From the NCBI RefSeq assembly GCF_024721155.1, contig NZ_JAHVAP010000010.1:62001-126000 (forward strand): a stretch of 64,000 nucleotides of DNA, read 5' to 3'. Positions 53,201-62,067 of this stretch are shown piece by piece. Both the position numbers and the translations under genes were made by a program. The notes under the pieces were generated by a model, which was not told where the DNA came from, made no database searches, and saw only the letters and a list, made by a program, of their open reading frames with translations. Source of the DNA: Mucilaginibacter phenanthrenivorans (GTDB taxonomy: Bacteria > Bacteroidota > Bacteroidia > Sphingobacteriales > Sphingobacteriaceae). The number at the start of each line of letters is the position of its first letter. The stretch's first letter is position 1.

Positions 53201-55822
53201 TCACAGAATCTCGTTTCATTCGGTGGGGTAATCGGAAAGGTTTCAAGTGCATCTGCCGGTAGCTTGACAGTCAAAGTTCCTCCCGGCGACCAATATTCAC
53301 CGTTATCTGTATCAAATCTGTCAAATGGTTTAATGGGAATTTCAGGAATGGCATTTGATCCTGTCATTAGTCCGCCTCAAACACTTAGTCAAAGTAGTTA
53401 TGGTACAAAAATTTATGCTACAATTGCACAGGTAACCACTGTTCCGGTCATTTGTGATGTAAACAATGATGGTCTTCCCGACATGGTCGCATTGACAAAT
53501 TACAACAATTTTAGCGTTTTTCCCAGTGTCGGTTTGATAAGAGGTTTCGTTGGTATTGACATTCCATTAGAAAATGCAATGCAGGGTGTTGCGGTTAATG
53601 ATATTGATGGGGATGGTAAACCTGACGGTATTGTATATGGTAATAGAGGAATAACGATATATTTAAACACTTCCACATCTTTGCAGATTAGCTTTAGCAC
53701 GGGATTTAACCTGCCATATGGTGCGTCACATTTGACTACCGCAGACGTTGATGGTGACGGAAGACTTGATCTGATTTATAACAACGGGGCAACCGTATAT
53801 TTCTTATTAAATCAATCTTCTGCCGCCAAAGTGATGTTTTCGTCACCGACAGCTATTTCTACTTCGGATGTTCTTTATTTTACAGTAAAGGATGTTGATG
53901 GCGATGGAAAGCCAGACCTGGTTATTTCAACAGACGGTACCGGTTCCTACCTGTCATACGCTTGTGTATTTTTAAATCAGTGCACACCTGGCAATATTTC
54001 GTTTTCCGGATTGTCTTATTTTTTTATTGGTCCGGGAGAAAGGGGCATAACGCTGGCCGATATGAATGGGGATAATATGCCGGATATAATTTCTTCTGAT
54101 TTATTCGATTATCGGAAAGATATTACCACGCTGCAAAACACCTCAAAAAAAGGAGTGTTCTCGTTTTCGCCGCTGGCATCTTTTGATGTAACCGGAACAG
54201 CCAGTTTAATGCCCGGCCTGGCTGTTGGCGATATTGATGGTGATGGCAAGCCGGATGTTGCTGTTAATATTGGCGATGCGGGAAATGTAGCTGTGTTGCA
54301 TAATAATTCGTCGGGTGGAAAAATAGGCTTCGACAGTCCCATAACCTACCCATTTGCTGCACATACGACAGGAATGAGGATCGCCGACCTTGACGGTGAT
54401 GGCAAGCCGGAATTGTTCGCAGCTTTGAACGGCGTACAAGTGTTAACAAATGGTGACTTACTAAGGGTTATAACCACGCCGGATACCGGAATATACCCAG
54501 TGAAAAAAGGTGTGTCATTTATCGTTGATACTTTTGCAAAAATTAAAACAATCTATTCCGGGCCATTGATTTCAGCGACGGTATCTCTTTCAGAAAACTT
54601 CATGCCTGCTGAAGATTCGTTGGCTTACAAAGGAAATCCTAATATCACCACGGGTTACAATAAAAGTACCGGTGTATTAACATTAACAGGCCAGGTTTTT
54701 CCTGATAAATGGCAAAACGTCCTTGATTCGGTCGTATACGTAAACAAAAACAAATTATCTCCTGATACCAGTATACGAACGGTGAGTTTTGTTATCAAAG
54801 ACGGAACGAATACAAGTGCTGCCGCCCTGAAGCGGATCAGGTTCGGGCCAGGTATTGAAAATGGCTTGCCGGTTCCTGTAATTGTAGCTAATGGGCCTAC
54901 TGCCTTTTTAGACGGCGGCTCCGTATTGCTGTCGGCCAGCCCGGCAACAGGCTATACTTACCAGTGGGAAAGGAATGGGGTTAACTTGCCAAAAGCAACA
55001 GCTCCAACTTACTTGGTTGCTACAGGTGGCTCATACACCGTTAAGATATCGCTGGGAACGAAAACTGCTGAATCAGATACCACTTATATTAATACCCGGT
55101 TCGTGCTCCCGCCGGACAATTTTAAGCTAACAATAACCGGCGCAACTTGTGATGGCAGCAGCAATGGGTCCATAAAAATTGCCGCTGCCAAAGTCTTTAA
55201 TTACGTAGCGAATATTTCAGGTAATGGAGTTAATGCACATCATTCATTCACAGATTCGGTATCCCTTAAAAATTTACAGGCGGGCAGCTATTCGGTCTGT
55301 ATCACAATTACCGGGCAACCCGATTTTGAACAGTGTTTTACCGTAATGATAACACAGCCCAAGGAACTTTCACTTTATTCGACAGTAAATAGTGCCGATA
55401 ACAGTATCAGTTTACAACTTGGCGGCGGCGATTTGTATAATATACAATTAAACAACATTAGCTATAATACTGCAAATAATACAATTACATTACCGCTTAA
55501 GCAAGGAAATAATGAATTGCTAGTTAGTACCGACAGGGCATGCCAGGGCTCAATCAAAAAGTTGATCAATAATTCCGGAGAGATAAGTCCATATCCCGTT
55601 CCTTTTGAAGATGTGTTATATCTAAATTTGGGGAATGCTAATATCAGCAATGTTGCTGTCGATATAACCAATACATTAAATGGCAGTCGTGTTTTTAGTA
55701 AACAATATGTCAATCAATCTGGCGTACTTAAGCTGAATGTATCCGGGTTAGCATCTGGTGTATACGCATTGCATTTAAACATGGGCAACACCGAAAAAAT
55801 ATTTAAGATATTGAAAAAATGA
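50237..55822 (+). CDS. Large FG-GAP/VCBS and IPT repeat protein, T9SS-exported
   Basis: A 1861-residue protein with a signal peptide (1-21, ending LAQ). Three IPT/TIG domains begin near residues 23, 488 and 960 (FSPTKGPAGTSITIQGNNFS type). Between and after them are many FG-GAP/VCBS repeats with the Ca-binding motif DLDGDGKPDL, which fold as propellers. An Ig-like domain lies near 1548 (TYQWERNG). The last roughly 75 residues (from about 1785, YPVPFEDVLYLNL ... GVYALHLNMGNTEKIFKILK) match the type IX secretion sorting domain. It should therefore be a large cell-surface or secreted protein. It follows the leaderless operon but is clearly exported by a different route. It overlaps the next gene by 4 bases. 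Confidence 0.88.
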   Translation: MFKCPLLLFGLLWCWSLNVLAQAPVVSSFSPTKGPAGTSITIQGNNFSASASGNIVFFGAVAGTVTKAAINQLTVTVPAGASYEPISVLNLTNNLTGYSAVPFVTTFAGPHKIATNEFAPPITLPSGVLVVATNLVDLDGDGKPDLVAACANSNFLSVYKNISKKGSVDVNSFSPEIDIPFKNITLTYATTADLDGDGKSDIVISYIGYTGAGFAVLHNISTPGKISFDDPVFFENSVPVSLAVADIDGDGKPDVIALTSSSNKETLSVFRNTATFGNITGSSFSARVDLISNSIATSIAAGDLDGDGKPDIVLVNGNNTSISLLRNSSSLANIAFEEKVDFQARTSPQYLCIGDLNGDGKPDLALADYYHTVSLYLNTTQAGPFTSSSLAAKVDIPTNSNQSEITMADMDGDGMPDVLVVGTGGGINIIHNATIPGAKILAYDSQTTVDIGSLNAFCVGDIDGDAKPDLIVANDGVTISQYNPQFPPVINSFKPAAGAAGTTVVINGSSFNANPESDNVYFGTIKASITKASATQLTVIVPPGVGYQPISVNNTATGLTGHSATPFISKFSSENGLISSEFILKTTIKGNNTPNSIAIGDIDGDGKPDLVATYFESDSLSIYRNISTAGNIIFAPPVNIKTNLNPKGVAIADMDGDGKSDILLMISNGGDINIYLNHCSSGNISAASIAAPYKVNYSGFQTDFIVSDINIDGKPDLVVGNSDRGYLTLFQNNSSPGNLSITPSATINTVAGAASTFCISDLDGDGSPDILVANQDSTLSVFRSKISFGDDIWAGSFAAAQVFGVSYYVTNVSAADLNADGKPDVIINVIPYLPSGEGGNMVYSLRNTSQPGSISFAPAITNDVGPGTATYSTDVDGDGKPDIVLYGGSGVTILRNNSSTSQLFFNANVDVHISSFNGSAIFADLDGDGIPDLVTNDPSGHSINVLLNILPKSSPIFLPPPVVSNITPAAAKVGATIKITGNNFNQNVSQNLVSFGGVIGKVSSASAGSLTVKVPPGDQYSPLSVSNLSNGLMGISGMAFDPVISPPQTLSQSSYGTKIYATIAQVTTVPVICDVNNDGLPDMVALTNYNNFSVFPSVGLIRGFVGIDIPLENAMQGVAVNDIDGDGKPDGIVYGNRGITIYLNTSTSLQISFSTGFNLPYGASHLTTADVDGDGRLDLIYNNGATVYFLLNQSSAAKVMFSSPTAISTSDVLYFTVKDVDGDGKPDLVISTDGTGSYLSYACVFLNQCTPGNISFSGLSYFFIGPGERGITLADMNGDNMPDIISSDLFDYRKDITTLQNTSKKGVFSFSPLASFDVTGTASLMPGLAVGDIDGDGKPDVAVNIGDAGNVAVLHNNSSGGKIGFDSPITYPFAAHTTGMRIADLDGDGKPELFAALNGVQVLTNGDLLRVITTPDTGIYPVKKGVSFIVDTFAKIKTIYSGPLISATVSLSENFMPAEDSLAYKGNPNITTGYNKSTGVLTLTGQVFPDKWQNVLDSVVYVNKNKLSPDTSIRTVSFVIKDGTNTSAAALKRIRFGPGIENGLPVPVIVANGPTAFLDGGSVLLSASPATGYTYQWERNGVNLPKATAPTYLVATGGSYTVKISLGTKTAESDTTYINTRFVLPPDNFKLTITGATCDGSSNGSIKIAAAKVFNYVANISGNGVNAHHSFTDSVSLKNLQAGSYSVCITITGQPDFEQCFTVMITQPKELSLYSTVNSADNSISLQLGGGDLYNIQLNNISYNTANNTITLPLKQGNNELLVSTDRACQGSIKKLINNSGEISPYPVPFEDVLYLNLGNANISNVAVDITNTLNGSRVFSKQYVNQSGVLKLNVSGLASGVYALHLNMGNTEKIFKILKK

Positions 55823-56508
55823 GACATGTATTACTTATAGTTTTCATTTTACTTTTCCTGGCCGGTTGTGGAGGAAAAAAAAACAACCCGGTACCGGATC
55901 CTTCTCCAGTGTTATTAACAACTCCCGCGCAGGACGAGGTCTGCACGACCGGAAATATCATTTCTTCAACAGAAAGTACAGTTTCATTTATTTGGGATGC
56001 TTCGGCCAATACAGACAGTTACGACCTTGTTATCACTGACCTGTTAACAAATAATCAAACTACAAAAACGACCTCTCAAACTCATTTTGAAGTCATTTTG
56101 ACCAGGAACACTCCTTACTCCTGGTATGTTGTTTCCAAATCAGCTAAATCAGCGATCACTTCAAAAAGTGAGGTCTGGAAGTTCTATAATGCAGGCGCGG
56201 GAACTGTGTCGTATGCGCCCTTTCCTGCAGACATTATTTATCCGGCATTTGGTGAAGTTGTTTCATCGACTAATAATAAAATCAATCTTTCCTGGAAAGG
56301 AAGTTCTGTCACCCCTGCGTCAATCGCAAATTATGATGTCTATTTGGGGACGATCGGGGAAGTTGCCCTGGCTTATTCTGCTGTTAAAGACAGCTTTGTG
56401 AACGACGTTGTAATTGCGAAAGGGACTACCTACTATTGGCGGATTATCACCAGGGATACCAGCGGAAATACATCAGACTCCGGATTGTTCGCATTTACGG
56501 TGAAGTAG
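55819..56508 (+). CDS. FN3-like lipoprotein
   Basis: A 229-residue lipoprotein: MRHVLLIVFILLFLAGC with lipobox Cys17. Two FN3-like repeats follow (about 50-130 and 148-229), each ending in the YYW or PYSWYV pattern of that fold (TTYYWRIITRDTSGNTSDSG). It starts inside the stop codon of the T9SS substrate gene, so it may anchor or assist that protein at the surface. Confidence 0.8.
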   Translation: MRHVLLIVFILLFLAGCGGKKNNPVPDPSPVLLTTPAQDEVCTTGNIISSTESTVSFIWDASANTDSYDLVITDLLTNNQTTKTTSQTHFEVILTRNTPYSWYVVSKSAKSAITSKSEVWKFYNAGAGTVSYAPFPADIIYPAFGEVVSSTNNKINLSWKGSSVTPASIANYDVYLGTIGEVALAYSAVKDSFVNDVVIAKGTTYYWRIITRDTSGNTSDSGLFAFTVK

Positions 56509-56958
56509 TTGTTGCTTTGATCTGTTGTTTTCCGAACGGCGACTCGCCGGGCGCACTTGGTTTTATGGTCTGGCTCAGAATTATTGGCGCCAATGGCCCT
56601 TAATTTTCAAGAAGGTGTCTGATCTGAACATTTCCCTTCTCTGATATGATTAGTCGAATTTTAATACCCTCCGGGGCAGCTTTCCAAATAAATTTGCACG
56701 GGGAGATGAATTGCCTCTTGCGCAAATTGCATTGTTCACGGATTTCAGGTTGCCATCAAATATGGTTCGCGTGCCGCACCTGGCGGTAAATTCAAATCCG
56801 ACTTGACTTGATAGATCGCAGAATAGGGCGGGACAGGTGCCAATTAGCCAATTCCCGATTGGCTTAAACAAGGTGTCCACACATCCAACTGCCGCGTCTG
56901 TCTAAAAGAATTTCGGTTGAAATCTCAACCGCGCAAATTCCATCGTGTTGGCTTTGAG
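56509..56958. other. Gap before the conjugation operon
   Basis: No gene that I can support. A 76-codon minus-strand ORF (56880-56650) has no domain. The interval probably holds the promoter and leader of the tra operon, whose genes begin at or near 56917/56959. No oriT or relaxase site could be recognised. Confidence 0.4.
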
Positions 56959-57621
56959 ATGTATGCTAAAATTTTGATGGGGAGGGGTTTGGTGCTTGTC
57001 ATGGTTCTGTCCGGCATTGGGCAACCTTTGTCCTGTGATCCGGCGGCAATGGGGCCGGCGGGAAATTCAAATCTTATGTTTCAGCATTTAACATGGCAGC
57101 AGTTTTTGGTCGCTGCATCGGTTTTGAGCCTGGTCTGGTACGGGGCGCTGGCTTTGTTTTACCGTAAACAGGTCCGGGAGGTATGGAGGGGGATGGTAAA
57201 AAGGAGCGCTCCGCTGCTTCCGGCCCGGAAGCCTGTCGGCACCGCGGAAATCAGCACGGGGGAGCCGGAGGGCCAGGAGGCGGAGCTGATGGGTAAGCCG
57301 GCGATGCCGGCGGGAATGTCCAGGGTATCGATGAACCTGTTCGGGTTTGCTGACCCGCTGGGAGCGGACGAGGATGCCGAAGAACGGCGTCAGCGGCAGC
57401 GGGGCCTTATCCCGGATGTGATCCAGGAACTGAAGAATATTTTTCATGTGCTCGAGACGGAACAGGGCGGCAAGGCGGAATTTACGGCGTTGTTCGGGCT
57501 GGTGAGCATGAAGTATCCGCAGATCCGGGGAACTGCTGACCAGGGTTACCTGAACGGGTATATCCGTGATCATGTGCTCTTCCCGATCTCGGACGCGGAA
57601 CTGGATGCGCTCTGGGGCTGA
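56959..57621 (+). CDS. Conjugation-operon protein, probable TraD-like
   Basis: 220 residues from ATG at 56959 (TTG at 56917 would add 14). The N-terminus has a signal-like hydrophobic stretch (about 7-20) and a second one near 49-67 (FLVAASVLSLVWYGALALFY). The rest is soluble, with a helical C-terminus (QGGKAEFTALFGLVSMKYPQ). It lies immediately upstream of traE, the position of TraD in CTnDOT-like operons; the assignment rests on position more than on motifs. Confidence 0.5.
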   Translation: MYAKILMGRGLVLVMVLSGIGQPLSCDPAAMGPAGNSNLMFQHLTWQQFLVAASVLSLVWYGALALFYRKQVREVWRGMVKRSAPLLPARKPVGTAEISTGEPEGQEAELMGKPAMPAGMSRVSMNLFGFADPLGADEDAEERRQRQRGLIPDVIQELKNIFHVLETEQGGKAEFTALFGLVSMKYPQIRGTADQGYLNGYIRDHVLFPISDAELDALWG

Positions 57622-57685
57622 TGCGGTTCCCTGTTTGTGTGTGGTGTGAGCTTTTATGTGGTGTGTTTAGTTATTCTTTAATCTT

Positions 57686-58054
57686 ATGAAATTCATTCAA
57701 AAAAAATACTGGTTTCTTTTCTCTTTCCCCCAGATCCTTTATCCAGCGAAACAGTCTGCTTTACTGAAGATGCTCTTGTTTGGCGCGACGCTGTTTATGG
57801 TCAATGATTGCCTGGCACAGGATGGCAATGCGGGTATTACCCAGGCGACGACGCAGGTCAAAAGTTATTTTGATTCGGGTTGTAATTTGATGTATGCGAT
57901 TGGCGCGGTGGTGGGGATTATCGGCGCGGTAAAGGTGTTCAACAAGTGGAACGCGGGGGAACCGGATACGAATAAGGTGGCGGCTGCCTGGTTTGGCTCC
58001 TGCGTGTTCCTGGTGATCGTAGCGACAGTGTTGAAATCGTTCTTTGGTTTGTGA
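57686..58054 (+). CDS. traE: Conjugative transfer protein TraE (DUF4134)
   Basis: A 122-residue protein with a signal-like N-terminus and two transmembrane helices. The conserved core reads QVKSYFDSGCNLMYAIGAVV, then KVFNKWNAGEPDTNKVAAAW and FGSCVFLVIVATVLKSFFG, as in DUF4134. TraE is a VirB2-like small membrane subunit of the Bacteroidota conjugation (type IV secretion) apparatus. It precedes traF in the standard order. Confidence 0.9.
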   Translation: MKFIQKKYWFLFSFPQILYPAKQSALLKMLLFGATLFMVNDCLAQDGNAGITQATTQVKSYFDSGCNLMYAIGAVVGIIGAVKVFNKWNAGEPDTNKVAAAWFGSCVFLVIVATVLKSFFGL

Positions 58055-58097
58055 TCGTATGCTGCCGTTGTATAGTTTGAGGTTTATTTTTTTAATT

Positions 58098-58123
58098 CCT
58101 CCCTTTAGGGAGGGTTGGGAGGG
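58098..58123 (+). repeat. GC-rich palindromic repeat, copy 1
   Basis: CCTCCCTTTAGGGAGGGTTG followed by GGAGGG. The core CTCCC-TTTA-GGGAG is a hairpin. It lies between traE and traF and provides the GGAGGG just before the traF start codon. It belongs to the same family as the copies at 63411 and 63500. Confidence 0.75.
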
Positions 58124-58126
58124 CTA

Positions 58127-58459
58127 ATGAGTTCGGTATATCAGGTCAATAAGGGGGTGTCGAAACCCATTGTCTTCAGGGGGCTGAAGGCGCAGTATAT
58201 CGCTTATTTGGCGGTGGGGTTGGTGGCGCTGCTGATCGCTTTCGCGGTATTGTATATCTGTGGGCTGGGGCTTTGGTTGATCCTGCCGCTGGTGCTGGGT
58301 ACGGGTACAGGCTTGTTTGTTGGTGTGTTTAAGCTGAGTGCGCGGTTTGGGGAGCATGGGCTGATGAAGTTTTGGGCGGGACGGGCTTTGCCGGGGCATT
58401 TGGTGGTCAGCTCGCGTCAGGTGTTTGTTGGTTTGAAGGGAGGCCGTGATGGGGTATAG
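58127..58459 (+). CDS. traF: Conjugative transfer protein TraF (DUF4133)
   Basis: 110 residues from ATG at 58127; an in-frame TTG four codons upstream lies inside the repeat and was rejected because GGAGGG sits at the right distance from the ATG. Two transmembrane helices (about 27-48 and 51-73). MSSVYQVNKGVSKPIVFRGL and AQYIAYLAVG are typical of DUF4133 TraF, a VirB3-like membrane subunit. Its 3' end overlaps traG by 11 bases. Confidence 0.9.
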   Translation: MSSVYQVNKGVSKPIVFRGLKAQYIAYLAVGLVALLIAFAVLYICGLGLWLILPLVLGTGTGLFVGVFKLSARFGEHGLMKFWAGRALPGHLVVSSRQVFVGLKGGRDGV

Positions 58460-60920
58460 GGAAGCGGAACTGGCGGATATATTGCCCCTGGTGAGGGTGG
58501 AGAACGGCGCGATCCTGTCGGCCTTCGGCGATGTGACGATTGGCTTTAGGGCGGAGCTGCCGGAGATCTTTACGCTGTCTGACCGGGATTACGAGGCATA
58601 CCACCAGGCCTGGGTGAAGGCGATCCGGCTGCTGCCGGAGAGCTGTATCTTTCATAAGCAGGATTGGTTCACTGAAGGTAAGTATCTGGCGGATTTTGAA
58701 AAGAACGGTGGAAGTTTTTTGTCGCATTCCAGCGAGCGGTTCTTTAACGAGCGGGAATATTTGGACCATAGCTGCTATATCTTCCTGACGCAAAAGCCGA
58801 AGGATCGGAAATTAGGTTCATCCGCATTTTCGAATTTGCTGCGGAAAGGGATCGTACCGCAGCAGGTGCTGGACGGGGCTTTGTATAAAGATTTCCTGGA
58901 TGCAGCGGGCCAGTTTGTGCGGGTGCTGTCGGATAGTGGTTTTGTGGGATTGGTGCGGCTGGGTGATGATTTGCTGGCGGGTACGGAAGCTGTTGCCGGG
59001 GTGATCGAGCGGTATTGTTTGTTGGTGGCCGAAGGGGAGCGGCCGGGTTTGGCGGATATACGGATCCGCGACGGACTGCAGGTGGGGAACAAGGTTTGCG
59101 AGTTGTATACGCTCGCAGATGTGGCCGATCTGCCGCCTTTGTGCGGTTCGCGGATCAATTATGACCGGTATTCGATGGACCGGGCGAAGTTTAGTATCGG
59201 TTTCGCCTCGCCTTTGGGGCAGTTGCTGCCCTGTAACCATATCCTGAACCAGTATGTGTTTACCGGCAACGGGCCCGAAACGATCAAAAAGCTGGAGGCG
59301 AAGAAGCTGCGTTTGCAGAGCTTGTCGGGTTATTCGCGGGAGAATGCCATAGCCAGGGACGCGGTGAACGACTTTTTGAACGAGGCGATTGGTTCGCAGC
59401 GGCTGCCGGTCAAGGCACATTTCAATGTGTTGTGCTGGCGCGAGGATGCGGTGAAGGCCGGGGAGCTGAAGAATTTGGTGGGTTCGGCGATGGCGCAGCT
59501 GGACGCGGTGGCGCGTTTGGAAACAGTGGGCGCGCCGCAGGTTTGGTTCGCGGGGATGCCTGGCAATGAAGCGGATTTCCCGATGAATGAAACGTTTGAC
59601 ACGTTCGCGGAACAGGCCGCTTGTTTTTTTAACCTGGAGGCGAATTATAGAAGCAGCGTTTCACCTTTTGGGATCAGGATGGGTGACCGGCTGACGGGGC
59701 GGCCGGTGCAGGTGGATATCTCGGATGAGCCGATGCGGCTGGGTTATACGACCAACAGGAATAAGTTCATCATCGGGCCTTCGGGTTCGGGCAAGTCCTT
59801 TTTTACCAATCATTTGGTCCGGTCTTATTTTGAGCAGGGGGCGCACGTGGTGCTGGTGGATGTGGGCCACAGTTATAAGGGGCTTTGCGAGCTGGTGGGC
59901 GGGTATTACTTTACGTATTCGGAGGATGACCCGATCAGGTTCAATCCTTTTTACCTGGGTGAGGGTGATGTGCTGGATACGGAAAAGAAGGAAAGTATCA
60001 AGACGCTGCTGCTGGCTTTGTGGAAGAAGGATGACGAGGTGTTCCGCAGGTCGGAATATGTGGCGCTTTCCAATGCACTGACTGGCTATTTTGCGCATCT
60101 GGTGATACACCCGGATGTCTTTCCGTGCTTTAATACCTTTTACGAGTACCTGCGGGAAGAGTATGTGCAGGTGCTGTCGGGGAAGTCGGTGAAGGAAAAG
60201 GACTTTGACGTGCAGAATTTCCTGTATGTGCTGAACCCTTATTACCGCGGCGGGGAGTTTGATTATTTGCTGAATGCGCGGGAGAATTTGGACCTGCTGC
60301 ACCAGCCTTTTATCGTGATCGAACTGGACAATATCAAGGACCACCCGATCCTGTTCCCGGTTGTAACGCTGGTGCTGATGGAAATGTTTATTTCCAAGAT
60401 GCGCAAGCTGAAGGGGGTGCGTAAGTTGCTGCTCATCGAGGAGTGCTGGAAGGCGATTGCTAAGGAGGGAATGGCGGAGTACATCAAGTATTTGTTCAAG
60501 ACGGTGAGGAAGTTCTTCGGCGAGGCGGTGGTGGTTACGCAGGAAGTGGAGGATATCATTTCTTCGCCTGTGGTGAAGCAGGCGATCATCAATAACTCCG
60601 ATTGCAAGATCCTGCTGGACCAAAGCAAATACCAGAATAAGTTTGACCAGATCCAGGAGCTGCTGGGTCTGACCGATAAGGATAAGGCGCTGATCCTGTC
60701 GATGAACAAGGCGAACGACCCGAAACGGAGGTACAAGGAGGTGGCCTTTATTATGGGGCCGCTATCCCGGGTGTACCGGACGGAGGTGTCGCTGGAGGAA
60801 TATTTGGCCTATACCACCGAGGAGAGCGAGCAGGTGAAAGTGCGGCAATACGCGAAAAAGTATGGCGGTATCCAAAAGGGTATTGCCGTGCTGGCGGAAG
60901 AGCTGCGGAATAAACATTAA
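58449..60920 (+). CDS. traG: Conjugation ATPase TraG (VirB4-like)
   Basis: 823 residues from ATG at 58449 (an adjacent GTG at 58446 is possible). The Walker A motif GPSGSGKSFF lies near 442-451 and the Walker B motif LLLIEECWK near 659-667, followed by VTQEVEDI. The N-terminal 420 residues are the usual TraG domain. It energises assembly or substrate transfer of the conjugation apparatus at the inner membrane. Full length, no frameshift. Confidence 0.95.
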   Translation: MGYREAELADILPLVRVENGAILSAFGDVTIGFRAELPEIFTLSDRDYEAYHQAWVKAIRLLPESCIFHKQDWFTEGKYLADFEKNGGSFLSHSSERFFNEREYLDHSCYIFLTQKPKDRKLGSSAFSNLLRKGIVPQQVLDGALYKDFLDAAGQFVRVLSDSGFVGLVRLGDDLLAGTEAVAGVIERYCLLVAEGERPGLADIRIRDGLQVGNKVCELYTLADVADLPPLCGSRINYDRYSMDRAKFSIGFASPLGQLLPCNHILNQYVFTGNGPETIKKLEAKKLRLQSLSGYSRENAIARDAVNDFLNEAIGSQRLPVKAHFNVLCWREDAVKAGELKNLVGSAMAQLDAVARLETVGAPQVWFAGMPGNEADFPMNETFDTFAEQAACFFNLEANYRSSVSPFGIRMGDRLTGRPVQVDISDEPMRLGYTTNRNKFIIGPSGSGKSFFTNHLVRSYFEQGAHVVLVDVGHSYKGLCELVGGYYFTYSEDDPIRFNPFYLGEGDVLDTEKKESIKTLLLALWKKDDEVFRRSEYVALSNALTGYFAHLVIHPDVFPCFNTFYEYLREEYVQVLSGKSVKEKDFDVQNFLYVLNPYYRGGEFDYLLNARENLDLLHQPFIVIELDNIKDHPILFPVVTLVLMEMFISKMRKLKGVRKLLLIEECWKAIAKEGMAEYIKYLFKTVRKFFGEAVVVTQEVEDIISSPVVKQAIINNSDCKILLDQSKYQNKFDQIQELLGLTDKDKALILSMNKANDPKRRYKEVAFIMGPLSRVYRTEVSLEEYLAYTTEESEQVKVRQYAKKYGGIQKGIAVLAEELRNKH

Positions 60921-60929
60921 TTCTTTGTT

Positions 60930-61298
60930 ATGAAAAGTTTGTTAATCATTATGGGCCTGCCACTGGTTTTGGCGGCCTGCCACAATCAATCGAAGCGGGT
61001 GCAGGATTTTATACCGGGTACCTATGTGAACGCGGCGAAGGGGGAGTACGGTGTAGCGAACGATACACTGGTCATTACGGCTGGCGGTGAGCTGCATTAC
61101 CATTTGGTGTGGCGCACGGGCTACCGGGCATTGCGGGATGGTAAGCTATTGCCCAGGCGGCTGCGGGTGAAAAACTATGAGACGGTTTTTGACCCGGCGA
61201 AGCTGGAGCTGTCGGAACCGCAGAGCGGCCGGGTGTTCCGGTTTGACCGGGCACGCGGGGTGCTGCTGATCAACCAGGCGGTGTATAGAAAGCTTTAG
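60930..61298 (+). CDS. Small lipoprotein of the conjugation operon
   Basis: A 122-residue lipoprotein, MKSLLIIMGLPLVLAAC with lipobox Cys17. The mature part is a small beta-rich domain (FIPGTYVNAAKGEYGVANDT, then VFRFDRARGVLLINQAVYRK). It is 9 bases after traG, in the position where small lipoproteins of unknown role occur in related operons. Confidence 0.75.
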   Translation: MKSLLIIMGLPLVLAACHNQSKRVQDFIPGTYVNAAKGEYGVANDTLVITAGGELHYHLVWRTGYRALRDGKLLPRRLRVKNYETVFDPAKLELSEPQSGRVFRFDRARGVLLINQAVYRKL

Positions 61299-61365
61299 CG
61301 TTTTTTAATCAATCAAATTTAGGGATCAATTTTTAATGTCGTTTTAACGGCAAGGAGGAGGCTTT

Positions 61366-62067
61366 GTGTCATTTTTTATGGAGAAGGTAAAGAAGTATAT
61401 GGTGATCCTGCCGATATCGGCGGTGACGCTCTTCGTGGCGATCCCGCAGGGGGCGGATGCGCAGATCGTGGTCAGCCAGGTGCTGGGCGAGACGGTGGGC
61501 AGGGTGATCCGGGCCATCGACCTGGAGGTGCAGCGTTTGCAGAACCAGACGATCTGGCTGCAGGATGCGCAAAAGACACTGGAGAACCAGTTGTCGAAGC
61601 TGAAGCTGGCGGAAATATCTGAATGGTCGCAGAAGCAAAAGGACCTGTTCAGCGGCTATTACAGCGAGTTATGGGATATCAAAACGGCGATCGCTTATTA
61701 TTCGCGGCTGACGGATTTGACGCAAAAACAGGTGCAGCTGGTCAATGCCTATCACCAGGCCTGGGGGCTGCTGAAGCAGGATAAGCATTTTTCGGCGGAG
61801 GAGCTGGCTTATATGGAAAGGGTGTATTCGGGCATCTTACAAGCGAGCGTGAGTGACCTCGACCAGTTACTGGCGGTGGTGCACGCGGGTAAAACGCAGA
61901 TGCCGGATGCGAAACGGCTGGAGCTGGTGAACAAGGCGGCTGACCATATGGACAGCAATTACAATGACCTGCAAGCTTTTAACGCGCAGAACCAGCTATT
62001 GAGCATCCAGCGGGCGTCGGATGAGAACGAGGTGCTGACTTTAAAACGGTATTATGGGATCGAGTGA
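61366..62067 (+). CDS. TraI-like conjugation protein 1
   Basis: A 233-residue exported protein. The GTG start at 61366 is preceded by AAGGAGGAGG at 7-base spacing, an unusually strong ribosome-binding site for this phylum, which favours GTG over the ATG four codons later. A signal peptide is followed by a long helical coiled-coil domain. SAEELAYMERVYSGILQASV near 141-160 aligns with SAGExxYxNxV in the next two genes, so the three are paralogues. Bacteroidota TraI is a periplasmic helical subunit of the conjugation apparatus. Confidence 0.78.
   Translation: MSFFMEKVKKYMVILPISAVTLFVAIPQGADAQIVVSQVLGETVGRVIRAIDLEVQRLQNQTIWLQDAQKTLENQLSKLKLAEISEWSQKQKDLFSGYYSELWDIKTAIAYYSRLTDLTQKQVQLVNAYHQAWGLLKQDKHFSAEELAYMERVYSGILQASVSDLDQLLAVVHAGKTQMPDAKRLELVNKAADHMDSNYNDLQAFNAQNQLLSIQRASDENEVLTLKRYYGIE

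Noticed and set aside
56650..56880. 76-codon minus-strand ORF before the tra operon
   Set aside because: No domain or credible start context; it lies in what should be the operon leader.
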